The notes under the pieces are model-generated. The model worked only from the letters and a program-made list of their open reading frames with translations, searched no databases and had not been told where the DNA came from. 64,000 nucleotides of DNA from Doryteuthis pealeii. Its lineage: Eukaryota; Mollusca; Cephalopoda; Myopsida; Loliginidae. The position numbers and the translations under genes were made by a program. The stretch lies in NCBI GenBank assembly GCA_023376005.1, contig CM042160.1, forward strand, positions 79,078,809-79,142,808, given 5' to 3'. Of this stretch, positions 11,063 through 24,058 are shown piece after piece; the stretch's first letter is position 1, and each line of letters starts with the position of its first letter.

Positions 11063-11985
11063 ATGTATATTATTATATATAAGTAAAAAATATAACATAT
11101 AATTATATTTTATATAAAGCTAAAAATCTAAATTTTTTGTTATATTTTTTACTTATATAATTTTGCTCTGTGGCTCTGACAATAAGAGCACACATTGAGC
11201 TCTGCAAACTACGACACCTTTTAAAAAAAACTTCTATGTCGTAAGGAAGATTTCTTCTCCGGATTTTTGGATTATATATATATATATTGTCTGGTGTTGG
11301 TAATTTAATCCAATTATATATATTCCGGGTTTATATATTTAAGTTTTAATGTAAAAAATATTATATTAAATTAGAAAACTAAAACAGAATGCAGATAGAA
11401 AATTTGAAACAGAGGCGGGTATAATCGAAAAATAGAACAACTGAAACTTACTCTTCCATCACTCCCCTCTTTCATTGCTAAATTTTCTTAATCTAATTAT
11501 TTGGTTAAAATAGTAAGTAAAAACTAAAATTACAGTTATTTCTTATTGTTAATGGATTTCTTTTAATATTTATTCCCGAGATTTTTGCTTTTAATATTTA
11601 TTCCCGAGATTTTTGCTTATATCCATTAAGATAAAAAGAAAAAATTAGAAATCAATAATACTAAACACATATTTATTAAAATCAAAATTTAAATATCAGT
11701 ATTCAAATTAGCCTTCCCGTTCACACTGTAAACTGCTAATTTGTTGTATATATAAATACAATTGTATGTTTCTGTATGGAGATATGGCCAACAATATTAA
11801 TAATATAAAGCAATTTTATTAATAATTGAGATTTGAATAAAAATAAAATCATGGAGAATGTGACATAAATAACTAAGGGAATTGTGACTAAAATAGTTAT
11901 TTTATTTTTTTTATTTTTCTTCTTTCAACTCCTCTCTTTTCCTCTTCAATATGTCTGTTCCTGTCTATCTTCTCTCTCTCTCTCA
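11063..11985. other. AT-rich unique DNA with a short tandem duplication
   Basis: CTTTTAATATTTATTCCCGA plus GATTTTTG occurs twice in tandem at about 11560-11618. Nothing else recognised. Confidence 0.5.
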
Positions 11986-12856
<871 letters not shown>

Positions 12857-13033
12857 TTTCTCCTCTTTCTCATCCCTCTCACTCCTCTCTCTCTCTCTGG
12901 TCTTTGTTGCTTTTCTTCTCTCTTCTCTCTTCTTCCTTCTCTCTCCTCTCACTCGCTCTCTCTCTTTCTACCCCTTTTTATTACCTTTCTTTCCTCTTTT
13001 CTCTCCTTCTACATTTTATCAATCCTCTTCACC

Positions 13034-13082
<49 letters not shown>

Positions 13083-13226
13083 AGTCTTTTGTTGCTTTTC
13101 TCTCTCTTTCTCTCTCCCTCTTTCTCTCTCTCTCTCTCTCCTCTCTCTCCCTCTCCTTCTACCCCTTTTATTACCTTTCTTTTTCCCTCTCTCTTTCCTC
13201 CTTCTACCATTTTCAACTCTCCTTCA

Positions 13227-13277
<51 letters not shown>

Positions 13278-13465
13278 TTAGTCTTTTGTTGCTTTTCTCT
13301 CTCTTTCTCTCTCCCTCTTTCTCTCTCTCCTTCTCTCTCTCTCTCTCTCGTCATCCCTTTCTACCCTTTTATTACTTTCTTCCCTCTCTCTTTCTCTTTC
13401 TACCATTTTATCAACTCTCTTCACCCCTCTCTCTCTCTCTCTTCTCTCCCTTCCTCCTCCAACTA
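12857..13465. repeat. Pyrimidine-rich tandem array, ~190-bp period, about three units
   Basis: GTCTTTTGTTGCTTTTCTCT recurs at about 12900, 13084 and 13280. Each is followed by CT runs and a TACCCCTTTTATTAC-type box, showing a higher-order period. Confidence 0.8.
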
Positions 13466-13901
13466 TCTCTACCACAAGACCAATGCAACCCAAACAACAG
13501 GTGCAACTTAAGTCAAACCTGTCTTAACTGAGACTGCCCTTTTCGTGACAGTACCGAGGGAGCCACCCCCCATCGCCCCTACGTCGTCGAAAGACAATAC
13601 AATACACTCTCAGATTTGATGGGTTGGATGGTGCTCCTCTCAGTGAGGCACGTGTGAATGTGGGTTGGGTTCATATTGAGGAGTGGGGGGGTTGACGTTA
13701 ATCCCGAGGACACAATCAAGCGAAGAGTGTCTCTACTAATGGACACGGCTGCACCTCGGAAGATCAATTGGAAATGATCCAATGGATCACGCGATCCAGT
13801 ATCATCTTAGCCAACGCGGTTTTATGGATACCTCGAAAATGAGTGAACGCCTGACCCCCGCAGACACCAAAGCGATACAAATCACGCTGACCTCACCCAG
13901 T

Positions 13902-13933
<32 letters not shown>

Positions 13934-13968
13934 CACATATGTATATATATATATAATATATATATATA
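13466..13968. other. Unique DNA with a CA microsatellite (13904-13937)
   Basis: Moderate GC, no conserved coding frame or known repeat recognised. Confidence 0.4.
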
Positions 13969-14151
13969 CCGTAGTCGGGGTGGCCTGAAGTCGGTATCAG
14001 CCAGATAGCAAGGGAGTCTATCCCCTTTTCACATTGTTTTGGCGCCTAAGGTGGAGCGCCACACCTACCATCAGCTCCTCACTTTACCGCAGAGATCCCT
14101 GTGTTATTCATACGCTTAGCTGGCGAGGGCCGGTATCGAACCCGGAACCTT
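13969..14151 (-). mobile_element. tRNA-derived SINE C, partial
   Basis: Minus strand keeps the B-box GGTTCGATACCGG and the body boxes TAGGTGTGGCGCTCC and AAAGGGGATAGACTCCC. The A-box end is replaced by a TA-rich run. Confidence 0.7.
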
Positions 14152-14275
14152 ATATATATTTAGTAAATAATTTTCTAAATAATTTTCAACTTGCAAAGCA
14201 TCTTCGAATAAAAATCCACTCACTTAAAAAAAAATTACATCAAGCGATTTTTAATCTGCCAGCAACCAATATATA

Positions 14276-14291
14276 TAATATATCAATATAT

Positions 14292-14337
<46 letters not shown>

Positions 14338-14493
14338 TATATATATATATATAGTGTAGACTATTAATAACTGTATTTCTATATTATTGAATATTAGTTT
14401 ATTTTAACGCTAACATTCACCACCCAATCATGCTTTTAAAAGACAAAAAAAAGACTATCTTTATTTTTTATAACATATATACATATAAACATA

Positions 14494-14545
<52 letters not shown>
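14276..14545. repeat. TA microsatellites (14276-14355 and 14495-14542)
   Basis: Two TA arrays separated by AT-rich DNA. Confidence 0.9.
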
Positions 14546-14546
<1 letters not shown>

Positions 14547-14904
14547 CCCAGGCTTACAAAGGTGGCCAGCGCAACTGTAGACTTTGCATCGAAGAAAAAT
14601 TGTGTATTTTACAAAATACGAATGCAAATGTGTTGAACAAGAGAAGTGAACTCGTTTCGAAATGTAGACATTTGAACAAATTTTTATTATGTCATTTACC
14701 ACCCGACCCTAATAAATCGCCTTTTTTTTCGCTCTCTGTTTATCTATAAAAAAATCATCTTGACACCGCCTGCATTAAGACTTAAGTATGTCTAAAAAAA
14801 AATTAAATATAAGCTTAGCATTATAACATTCCATCGCGTGAACACGCTTCACATTATAAAAACGCTAAACAAGCCACCGTTTTTTTTTAATCTTAACATT
14901 TTAA

Positions 14905-14945
14905 CCGTCTGATGATTGCAAGTACACATGAAACTTTAGTTACGG
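14905..14945 (+). ncRNA. Hammerhead-like motif, family 6
   Basis: Stem I CCGT (14905-14908) with ACGG (14942-14945), core CTGATGA (14909-14915), GAAA (14930-14933), helix III ACT/AGT closing a TT loop, U16.1-U17. The 14-nt stem II region pairs poorly, so it is probably decayed. Confidence 0.5.
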
Positions 14946-15067
14946 GATATTAAATCCATAATATTTAATATTTGATTTTAAAGCTGCTCTGCTATTTTAG
15001 CATTGAGCACCTTCATATACTAATACTTTTCACTTTCATTCTCCATTCATTCTATATTGCATATCAA

Positions 15068-15082
15068 TATATATATATATCC

Positions 15083-15117
<35 letters not shown>

Positions 15118-15145
15118 TTTATATACATACATATATATATCGTTA

Positions 15146-15180
<35 letters not shown>

Positions 15181-15185
15181 ATAGT
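15068..15185. repeat. TA microsatellite blocks separated by TCCGTTT
   Basis: Three to four TA runs share an ATCCGTTTTATA spacer. Confidence 0.9.
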
Positions 15186-15301
15186 ATCACTCATAAATAT
15201 GTACACTCCTAACGATAGAGTGTACAATGCAATTAAAAACTTTCTTTAAATTTGAATAAATGCGTGAATTAGTAATAAGATGAATGCTTATGAATAATTA
15301 T

Positions 15302-15400
15302 TTTGGTTGGTTGGTTGGTTGGTTGGTTGGTCTTAGGTGTCAGCCCTCGTTGGTTTGTTTTGTGTCGACGTCAGTTGAGCACTGATCGTGTCATAAATTA
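15302..15400 (+). mobile_element. SINE B 5' fragment with (TTGG)n
   Basis: (GGTT)n is followed by a diverged GTCAGCCCTCGTTGG box. Confidence 0.45.
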
Positions 15401-15711
15401 ATAATTATATATGAATTAATGTAGATAAAAATCATTATTAGTATTAAATATGAATACTTGATACAATACAACTGCGTGCAAATTATTTGTATCAGACAGG
15501 AATAATTAATCATACAACTGTGTGTACCCCCTAAAAAAAGAAGACCTTTTAAAACAACTACACAAAGATATAAGTATAAATGTACAATAAATATTCTTAG
15601 AATAAAATAATATTGATAAGCCGTTAGAATCAATGTACTATGAACGTCAATATATATGAAGGAAAACGTTTTCAGACTAAAATAGGCAAGAAGCAGACGA
15701 TATCCATTCCA

Positions 15712-15730
15712 TATATATATATATATATAT

Positions 15731-15775
<45 letters not shown>

Positions 15776-15790
15776 TATATATATATAATA
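15712..15790. repeat. TA microsatellite
   Basis: Long TA run with few interruptions, 30 bp from the hammerhead at 15819. Confidence 0.95.
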
Positions 15791-15818
15791 AAGAGATAAC
15801 AAAAGACTTTGAGATTTA

Positions 15819-15879
15819 GCATTATAGTCTATTTCAGGAGCTTAGACAAAGTGTCTAACTCTCCCGACTCATCAGATGC
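15819..15879 (-). ncRNA. Hammerhead with long stem II
   Basis: Minus strand: stem I GCAT/ATGC, core CTGATGA (15869-15875), a long hairpin as stem II (GGAG/CTCC, then TTAGACA/TGTCTAA) preceded by three unpaired bases, GAAA (15832-15835), helix III ATA/TAT with loop GAC, A17. The core is intact; the extra GTC before stem II is atypical. Confidence 0.5.
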
Positions 15880-16349
15880 GAATGATGAATTCTTTATTAC
15901 TTTAAAGGCATTTGAAAACAGATTTTTTTTTAATTTTGTAGTCCTGTGATATGAATTCCAAACGAAATCCTTGATGTTGCAAAAAAAATGTTATGTTGTA
16001 GTTTCAAATATGAGCACTTCCGCCACAAAAATCTCGGTCAACAAAAAATACTTAATGTAACTCTTATTGTGACAGATTCAGAAAAAGAAAGACATATTCC
16101 AAATTCGTCACCAGACGAATTCACCTATTCAAACAATATGAAAAATAACCGTTGACGGCAAGCCAGCAACGGAAATTAGTAGGATTTTTTAAATAAAATT
16201 TTTTAATATCTTTATATTTTTTATTATATATAAAATAAGAGAGTTAAGAAAGAATGTAAGGTTTTTAATTTTTAGGATAAAGTGAAATTTAAATTTAAAG
16301 TAAAATATAAATTAATCTATTTATTTAAATTATATTTTTCTTTCTAAGT

Positions 16350-16424
16350 GACATATACATATATATATACATACACACATATACACACACAAACATACAT
16401 AAACATATACAAATACATACATAT

Positions 16425-16475
<51 letters not shown>
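16350..16475. repeat. CA/TA-rich microsatellite
   Basis: Imperfect ACATAC motifs lead into a TA run. Confidence 0.9.
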
Positions 16476-16476
<1 letters not shown>

Positions 16477-16555
16477 GAAAAACCCTTTCCAAGGGACCCT
16501 CTCAAAAGTATTAAAACACTTTTTGAGAGTGGGTTCCCTGATAGAAAGTTTTTCT
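16477..16555. repeat. Foldback hairpin, ~35-bp arms
   Basis: GAAAAACCCTTTCC..AAGGGACCC..CTCTCAAAAG pairs with CTTTTTGAGAG..GGGTTCCCT..GAAAGTTTTTC around a ~9-nt loop, with a few mismatches. Confidence 0.7.
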
Positions 16556-17252
16556 CATCTATTATTAGACTCCTTTGAAGCATCAAGTTAATATAATTAT
16601 TCTATAAGTTATTAGAGAAGATAAAATCCGTCTCTTACCTTTATAATATATGTTGAGAATGGGTTTGAACTTTTATGTGTATATATATCTAATCTTGTCT
16701 GGTTAATTTCCGGTGAATATGGCTACATTGTAACTATCTTGAATTGAAAATAAAAACGGTCAAATAGAAGAATTTTACTTAACTTTTTTTACAGTTGTAA
16801 AATAAAATAAAATATATTAAATTAATTAGATAGATCAGTAAACAATTGATGAATAATTTTAGAAAACTATATTTTATGTATATTTTTAAATTTCAAATAG
16901 ATTAAATATAATAAATTAAATATTTAAATTATAAATGACAAAGTGTTATTTTTCCTTATATTAACAGCTCTAGACTGACCGTAATTTTGAGAGGGTCTTA
17001 CGTTTTAAAGAATTAACTATACATAAAAATAAATATAATTATTATATTATTAAAATTGTTACCATAAAAGTGTCCACCTTGGACTTATTTCTTTTGGAAA
17101 TATATATATATATAGTTGCTTCGTCATATTACCCTAATGATGGTTTAATATATTTTTAATAAAACTATTCCTTCTTAAATTAATACAACCTCTGAATATT
17201 TGATTTTTCATGATTTTTTATATTTTACACACACATACTCAGGGACACATTA
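16556..17252. other. AT-rich unique DNA
   Basis: No coding or repeat signal beyond a TAATGATGG core-like remnant at about 17139. Confidence 0.4.
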
Positions 17253-17304
17253 TCAGAATTATCCTGATGATCCGTTAGGAGAAACCTAGGTAGATATTCT
17301 CTGA
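17253..17304 (+). ncRNA. Hammerhead ribozyme, type I, complete
   Basis: Stem I: TCAGAATTATC (17253-17263) pairs with GATATTCTCTGA (17293-17304), continuous apart from small bulges. Core CTGATGA (17264-17270), stem II TCC-GTTA-GGA (17271-17280) with no extra base, GAAA (17281-17284), palindromic CCTAGG helix III (17285-17290), U16.1-A17. One of the best candidates for activity in the window. Confidence 0.75.
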
Positions 17305-17318
17305 CTCATTAGGCTTAC

Positions 17319-17324
<6 letters not shown>

Positions 17325-17358
<34 letters not shown>

Positions 17359-17385
17359 GTGTATGTGTGTGTGTGTGTGTGTTTA
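17325..17385. repeat. (TTA)n then (TG)n microsatellite
   Basis: TTA trinucleotide run followed by TG run. Confidence 0.9.
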
Positions 17386-17833
17386 TGAGTAGTAATATAG
17401 TTTCGGTTACAGACACAATCTCCATTATAATAAGGGATATAGATATTTTGTTGATGCCGGTAGAATTAGTTGTAGAAGGATGTAATGTTAGTTAATACAA
17501 AGTAGTTCAAGTGTGATCGTGTGGTTGGATTGATTTAGTTTGTTTGGTTAAGTGTTGGTTTTCCCGAGAAGAGAAGAAGGTCGGTAGAATGAGGAATAAT
17601 CGTCAAAGAGGAGACGATTATAAAGAGTGTGACAAGGCGAGATTAGACGTTATTCACGCGTGGCTAAGATCACCCCCAACCCATCCCACAACTCTTAGAT
17701 CCCAGGTAGTCGGAAAGCGATCGCATATTTGTGGTGATTCGATTCATTACATGCTGCTGGTTCACTTTACGGGTACTTCTTTCAAAATGTCCTTTTTGAT
17801 GTGCTTAAAAGCAAAATCCTAAAACCAATGATT

Positions 17834-17834
<1 letters not shown>
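17386..17834. other. Unique DNA with a 92-codon open frame (17544-17822)
   Basis: The frame begins MVKCWFSREEKK and matches no family I recognise. It lacks low complexity but also lacks a coding context, so it may be chance. Low confidence as a gene. Confidence 0.2.
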
Positions 17835-18153
<319 letters not shown>

Positions 18154-18159
18154 TGTGCG

Positions 18160-18262
18160 TGTGCCAAATAGATCTTTTAAAAGATATATTCGTATTAAAT
18201 AAGCCCGAGTAAAAAAATCCCTTTAGATACAACTATACAACAACAAATGCAAATATGAACGT
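18160..18262 (+). repeat. Interspersed repeat I, copy 1
   Basis: Colinear with 47790-47876. Both follow a TG tract and share an AAATAAGCCCG-like box and ACAACAAATGCAAATATGA. Confidence 0.7.
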
Positions 18263-18338
18263 ACAATGAACGCGATTCTCTAACCTCTAGACAGGAAATA
18301 ACTAGAGGGCTTGATATGCAGTCAAATTAAATCCTCTC

Positions 18339-18339
<1 letters not shown>

Positions 18340-18419
<80 letters not shown>

Positions 18420-18449
18420 TATATATATATATATATATATATGTTGTGT

Positions 18450-18517
<68 letters not shown>

Positions 18518-18527
18518 GTGTGGGGGG
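18340..18527. repeat. Compound (TCTG)n(TC)n(TA)n(TG)n microsatellite
   Basis: Four consecutive simple repeats. Confidence 0.95.
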
Positions 18528-18944
18528 GGTGATATCAAGTATTTCCATGATAGGATTCAACCATATTTATGAAATTCAAACGTATATATATAGATTTTTC
18601 GTACATACATTTAAATGTCAGTGTACGGAGTATAGTACTAATAAATTGGGGGACTAACTTTTAAACTGATATATATTGATTCATTATTACATCACCATAC
18701 TAAAGTAAGCTTGTTATTAAATATCTTTTTTTGTTTTTAGAATCTACAAATAGGAAATCTAAAACTTGAATTTCATATATCAATAAGGTATATAGATTGT
18801 TGACCTAAATTCTTATATGGATGGAGCGAACGGGAATATCTATTTTAAAGAATTTCGATTTATTTCCATTGAAACAGTTTGATTAAAACGATTCAGAAAT
18901 TTAGAGGAAAGAATGCATTAATTAATAAGTCAACACTGAATATT

Positions 18945-19455
18945 TTATTAAAATCATATAATTCCCTGATTTTTGGTAATTTTATGTTTATCAATCTGGG
19001 ACACCGTATTTGTAACATATTTCCCGGTCAATTCTTTTGTAAACAAAATCCACAATAATCTTTTAGAGCGTTTTAGTTTTTCTGCATGTTTGAAACAAAA
19101 AAATAAAATATTTCATTTAAATAGAATATCAAGTTAGTAATTTTTCTGTACATAGTGTATTCGATGGGGGTTTTTTTTTTGTTACTGATTTCTAAAAAAA
19201 GTAACTGTTATAAGTCTGTTTTTTTTTTTTTTTTTTTTTTTTTTTCTTTTAACGTGTTTGATAACTTCACTTACAACCTCGGATTTCGGTAAATTTCAGG
19301 CTAATTTAATGTTTAAAATGTATTAAGAAATAATCACATATGTATTTTTCTTCTTTTACTGATACTCATTATGTTACTACTTTTCGACTAAATGAAAAAT
19401 AATTTGACCTTAAATAATCGATTTTATTTATTCTAATTCGTTTTTTAAGTGACAA
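18945..19455. repeat. Ancient ~500-bp repeat H, copy 2
   Basis: Colinear with 5750-6245 in the same orientation; contains a T run at 19222-19247. Confidence 0.7.
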
Positions 19456-19566
19456 TTGTCACTCATTTTGTTGCTCCTATATAAGGGATGGAGCACTCTA
19501 TGGCGGCCTTTACATACATACAGATGTGTGTATTAAAACAGTTAAAAATCCCCTTCGCATTCTGTG

Positions 19567-19640
19567 GGTGACGATGGTCGAACGGTTAAGCTGTCCGACT
19601 GCGTCTGAATCGATCGGAGTTCTATCCCAGCTGTAGGTAG
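19567..19640 (+). mobile_element. tRNA-like SINE head preceding a hammerhead
   Basis: A-box-like TGGTCGAACGGTTAAGCTGT and B-box-like GGAGTTCTATCCC sit at tRNA spacing, resembling a Ser/Leu-type tRNA with a degraded B box. The hammerhead starts 16 bp downstream, so both probably belong to one SINE-like element. Confidence 0.55.
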
Positions 19641-19656
19641 CTCAACAAATGTCTAA

Positions 19657-19698
19657 CCACACTGAAGAGACTTGATAAGTCGAAACACGTGTCTGTGG
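19657..19698 (+). ncRNA. Hammerhead ribozyme, type I, complete
   Basis: Perfect stem I CCACA (19657-19661) with TGTGG (19694-19698); core CTGAAGA (19662-19668); 5-bp stem II GACTT-GAT-AAGTC directly abutting A9; GAAA (19682-19685); palindromic CACGTG helix III (19686-19691); U16.1-C17 giving a canonical GTC cleavage triplet. All core bases fit, so activity is likely. Confidence 0.8.
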
Positions 19699-20000
19699 AT
19701 GACTATATAGAATATATATATATACTGAAATTATTTCCGACAATTTTTGAGAAAAAAATTACGTCACGTAGTCTAAAATGGGGACGCCGACGTTACTTGG
19801 CCTTTTAAAGTATGTTTTTTAAATACATATTTGAATACCAAGAAAAGCAGCCACTTACCAAAAGCAGAGGCTCGCATACTTTTCTTCACTTATAATTTTT
19901 TTTCTTTAAACAATCGAAAGTCACGAGGAAGGTTTAACAAAAAATGAAACTCTGCAGTGTCGGCTTATTAAACATCACTCATGAATGAAACTTTTTAAAT

Positions 20001-20923
<923 letters not shown>

Positions 20924-21160
20924 AAGTCGTCGGGGCGACCTAAAGTCGGTATCAGCCAATCGGCGAGGGAGTCTATCTCCTTTTTAATAGCGCTAGACCA
21001 AGGAGATTGTTTTGGCGTCTGAGGTGGAGCGCCACTCCTACCATCAGCCGCTTACTTTACCGCACAGATCCCTGTGCTACTCATAGTTGGCGAGGACCGG
21101 TATCGAACTTGGAACCTTGTGGCTTCTAGCCGAACGCTCTACCAACTGAGCTAAAAGTTG
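20924..21160 (-). mobile_element. tRNA-derived SINE C, full length
   Basis: Minus strand starts AGCTCAGTTGGTAGAGCGTT (A box), then CCGGTATCGA-type B box and the GGAGCGCC, CAAAACAATCTCC and CTGATACCGACTTTAGG body boxes. The head resembles a Lys-type tRNA. Confidence 0.85.
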
Positions 21161-21171
21161 GATTTAACGGC

Positions 21172-21605
21172 ATGTCCACCCGTCTTCGGTTATTTTATGC
21201 CGAAGACATTTTCTTTTATTCCTTCTTGTTATGTATTCTTTTTTTTTTCAAACTCAATTTTTTAGACACATTTTAAATACTTAAAAAAAAAACTATCTAA
21301 GCCATAGATTGGACCCTAACAGGCACTGCCACTCCCGGTCAGGGTGGACCTGGGAGTAATGGCGACAAAGGGGCACTCCATATCTCCCAGGGTTCCAGAA
21401 CTGAATCTTCACCACTAGATGCAGTTTAACGTCATAACATGGACTCTAAAATCCTCAGTCACCGCCTTCTAGCACATATATAATAAAAACGGTTGGGAGT
21501 TTGCCATAAGGGCAATAGGACAATCATATAGATGCTAGGGCTTGATGTGACTAGCCGATTGATCGGAGTGGGGGCCTCTCCGACGGACTATCTAGTCTAA
21601 GTAAA
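21172..21605 (+). mobile_element. SINE B, long copy
   Basis: Contains GGTCAGGGTGGACCTGGGAG, TGCAGTTTAACGTCAT and the distal GGCCTCTCCGACGG box seen inverted near 7790. It abuts SINE C upstream. Confidence 0.75.
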
Positions 21606-21649
21606 GGCCTATAATAGTAAGTAAAGCCGGCAAAGTTGTTTTTTTTTTA

Positions 21650-21832
21650 TATCAGCGAGGGAGTCTAAACCCTTTTCTCTAGCACTTGACCAGGGAGATT
21701 GTTTTTGCATCTGAGGTGGAGCGCCACACATACCATCAGCTCCACACATATCCAAATTGGGCTGCTCATGCCATGAGCTGGCGAGTGTCGGTATCGACAT
21801 GGGCGGATGCTCTACCAACTGAGCTAAAACTG
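21650..21832 (-). mobile_element. tRNA-derived SINE C, 5' portion
   Basis: Minus strand keeps AGCTCAGTTGGTAGAGC and GGTGGAGC-type boxes; the distal end is lost to a T run. Confidence 0.7.
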
Positions 21833-21840
21833 GATTTGCA

Positions 21841-21841
<1 letters not shown>

Positions 21842-21895
<54 letters not shown>
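21842..21895. repeat. (CT)n microsatellite
   Basis: Uninterrupted CT run. Confidence 0.95.
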
Positions 21896-21898
<3 letters not shown>

Positions 21899-21985
21899 AA
21901 ACATCCCTATCGGTCATCGCCCAGGCAGGTCTTCCGCGCACAATCCAGAATCCGTGCAGAGCAGGTTGGTGTTGGCTTTTGCTGG
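21896..21985 (-). repeat. Interspersed repeat J, copy 1
   Basis: The minus strand resembles 46940-47035: both contain GCGGATTCTGGA-like and GATGACCGATAGGGA boxes. Possibly a LINE tail; not proven. Confidence 0.55.
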
Positions 21986-22029
21986 TCGGCCGACGTTTGT
22001 GTGCCCATATGTAGGTGTCTACATTAGAA

Positions 22030-22249
22030 TATTACTTGCTTCTCCAGTGTCCAGCATGTCTTGTTCGTCTTAATTGTGCGGTTTCTGTGATAGGAGGCGA
22101 GTGGCCTTACAGCTGTATGGTATATAATAATAATGCTATTTTGTATGTATTATATAAAGATACATAAAAATGGCACAATTTAGCGAGATTTTTGTTAACT
22201 GGCACAATGACGATATAAAAAAAACACCAAGTCATTGTGCTCATTAATT
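22030..22249. other. Unique DNA
   Basis: GCACAATTTAGCGAGAT and GCACAATGACGAT form a weak local repeat. Nothing else seen. Confidence 0.3.
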
Positions 22250-22620
22250 TGATAATTTTGTTTTGTTTTATTTTACGACATATCAATCTCGGTAGGTCGT
22301 TTAATACCGGTTAATTTTTGAAAGATTCGTAGCGATAGTTCGTCATAATATAACCCGTCGGTCGCTACTGAGCTAAAGGGCTCACAGAATTTCCGAAATT
22401 GGCTGTCAAGATCAGATTTTCTGCATCAACCATGAATTGCAGGGTCTCTATATTTGCTGAAAGTCTAGCCGAGTGCCCACGTTGTGTTAAGATCTCAAAC
22501 GACTAGAAATCTGCTATAGAAACCGATTCCCAAGGTTTTCAAATTTCAAACCCTGAATCAGGTCACAATAAAATAACCCAACAAGGGTTGATATGCCGTT
22601 TAATCCCACAAACTAAACTA
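22250..22620. mobile_element. Two SINE B head fragments in opposite orientation
   Basis: TTACGACATATCAATCTCGG on plus (22272) and AACGGCATATCAACCCTTGT on minus (22576-22598) bracket about 270 bp, so the pair could fold back. Confidence 0.5.
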
Positions 22621-22854
22621 AACTGAATAAAGCCTATTAGTTAAGATAATAAAGTTTTTACTTAACTTTGTTTACTATTTATAAAACCTGTGCATATAAA
22701 TTATATGTACAAATATTGTAAATAATAAACAAAGTTACACGAAGTCAGTTATTTCCTTTAGTATGTTTGAAATATCAAAGTAAACACGGTAGGCTACATC
22801 AATGTCTAGACTACATTGTTTATTTACGGTGTTGCATTGATTTTGATTGTATTC

Positions 22855-23080
22855 TCAATCGGTAGAACACCTGCCAAAGAATCATAAGGTTTCTGGTTCG
22901 ATATCGGTCCCCGCCAACTCAGCGTGTGAGTTGCACAGATTGGGTAATCTGATCTGTGCGGTAAAGTGGAGAGCTGACGGTAGGTGTGATGCTCCACCTC
23001 AGCAAAACTCCCTGGTCTGCCGCTATCGAAAATGGGTTCGACTTTCTCGCTCTCCGGTTGATATCCATAATTGGCCATTC
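22855..23080 (+). mobile_element. tRNA-derived SINE C, diverged
   Basis: CGGTAGAACACCTGCC and GGTTCGATATCGGTCCCCGC match the tRNA head; GGTAGGTGTGATGCTCCACC matches the body. Confidence 0.75.
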
Positions 23081-23127
23081 CGTCAACATTACTTGACTTT
23101 TTAAGGTAGTTTTGAAAGTATAAATAA

Positions 23128-23136
23128 GTGGGTGAG

Positions 23137-23167
<31 letters not shown>

Positions 23168-23246
23168 ATGAATCAACAAGAAGCTTAAGAAAAAAGAAAG
23201 AAAGAAAGGAAGAAAGAAAGAAAGAATCAACACGAAGCTTAAGAAA

Positions 23247-23283
<37 letters not shown>

Positions 23284-23347
23284 ATCAACAAGAAGCTTAA
23301 GAAAGAAGAAAAAAGAAAGAAAGAAAATAAGAATCATCAAGAAGCTT

Positions 23348-23379
<32 letters not shown>

Positions 23380-23800
23380 ATGAATGAATGAATCAACAAG
23401 AAGCTTAAGAAAAAAAGAAAGAAAGAAAGAAAGAAAGAATCAACACGAAGCTTAAGAAAGAAGAAAAAAGAAAGAATGAAAGAAGGAAGGAAAGAATCAA
23501 CAAGAAGCTTAAGAAAGAAAAAGAAAAAAAGAAAGAAAGAAAGAATCAAACAAGAAGCTTAAGAAAGAAGAAAGAAAGAAGAAAGAAAGAAAGAAAGAAA
23601 AAGAAAGAAGGAAAAAATCAACAAGAAGCTTAAGAAAGAAAGAAACAAACAAAGAATCTATAAGAAGTTTAAGAAAGAAAGAAAGAAGAAAGAAAGAATC
23701 AACAAGAAGTTTAAGAAAGAAAGAAAGAAAGAAAGAAAGAATCTATAAGAAGTTTAAGAAAGAAGAAAGAAAGAAAGAAAGAAAGAAAGAAGCTTAAAAT
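23128..23800. repeat. (GAAA)n higher-order minisatellite with a HindIII-site spacer
   Basis: About a dozen units, each a variable GAAA run followed by AATCAACAAGAAGCTTAAG, recur every 40-75 bp. Late units mutate to AATCTATAAGAAGTTTAAG. Open frames across it are low complexity. Confidence 0.9.
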
Positions 23801-23991
23801 ATCAGCCCTGCTTGAAGATAAGTTAGTATAACAGAAGAATAAGTAGAATGCTTTGCAACAATAGACTGAGCTAGATCATCGCGTCTAGTTTTAAATCTTC
23901 AGAAAGACAAGCCCAACAATTTCTGAAAGTTCGGTTTGGATTGAACCAAAAATGAGAGAATTTTAACCGCACGGACGAATGAGACATTACT

Positions 23992-24001
<10 letters not shown>

Positions 24002-24036
<35 letters not shown>

Positions 24037-24048
24037 TATATATATGCA
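24002..24048. repeat. TA microsatellite
   Basis: It replaces the 5' part of the endonuclease frame that follows. Confidence 0.9.
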
Positions 24049-24058
24049 AAATATATAA

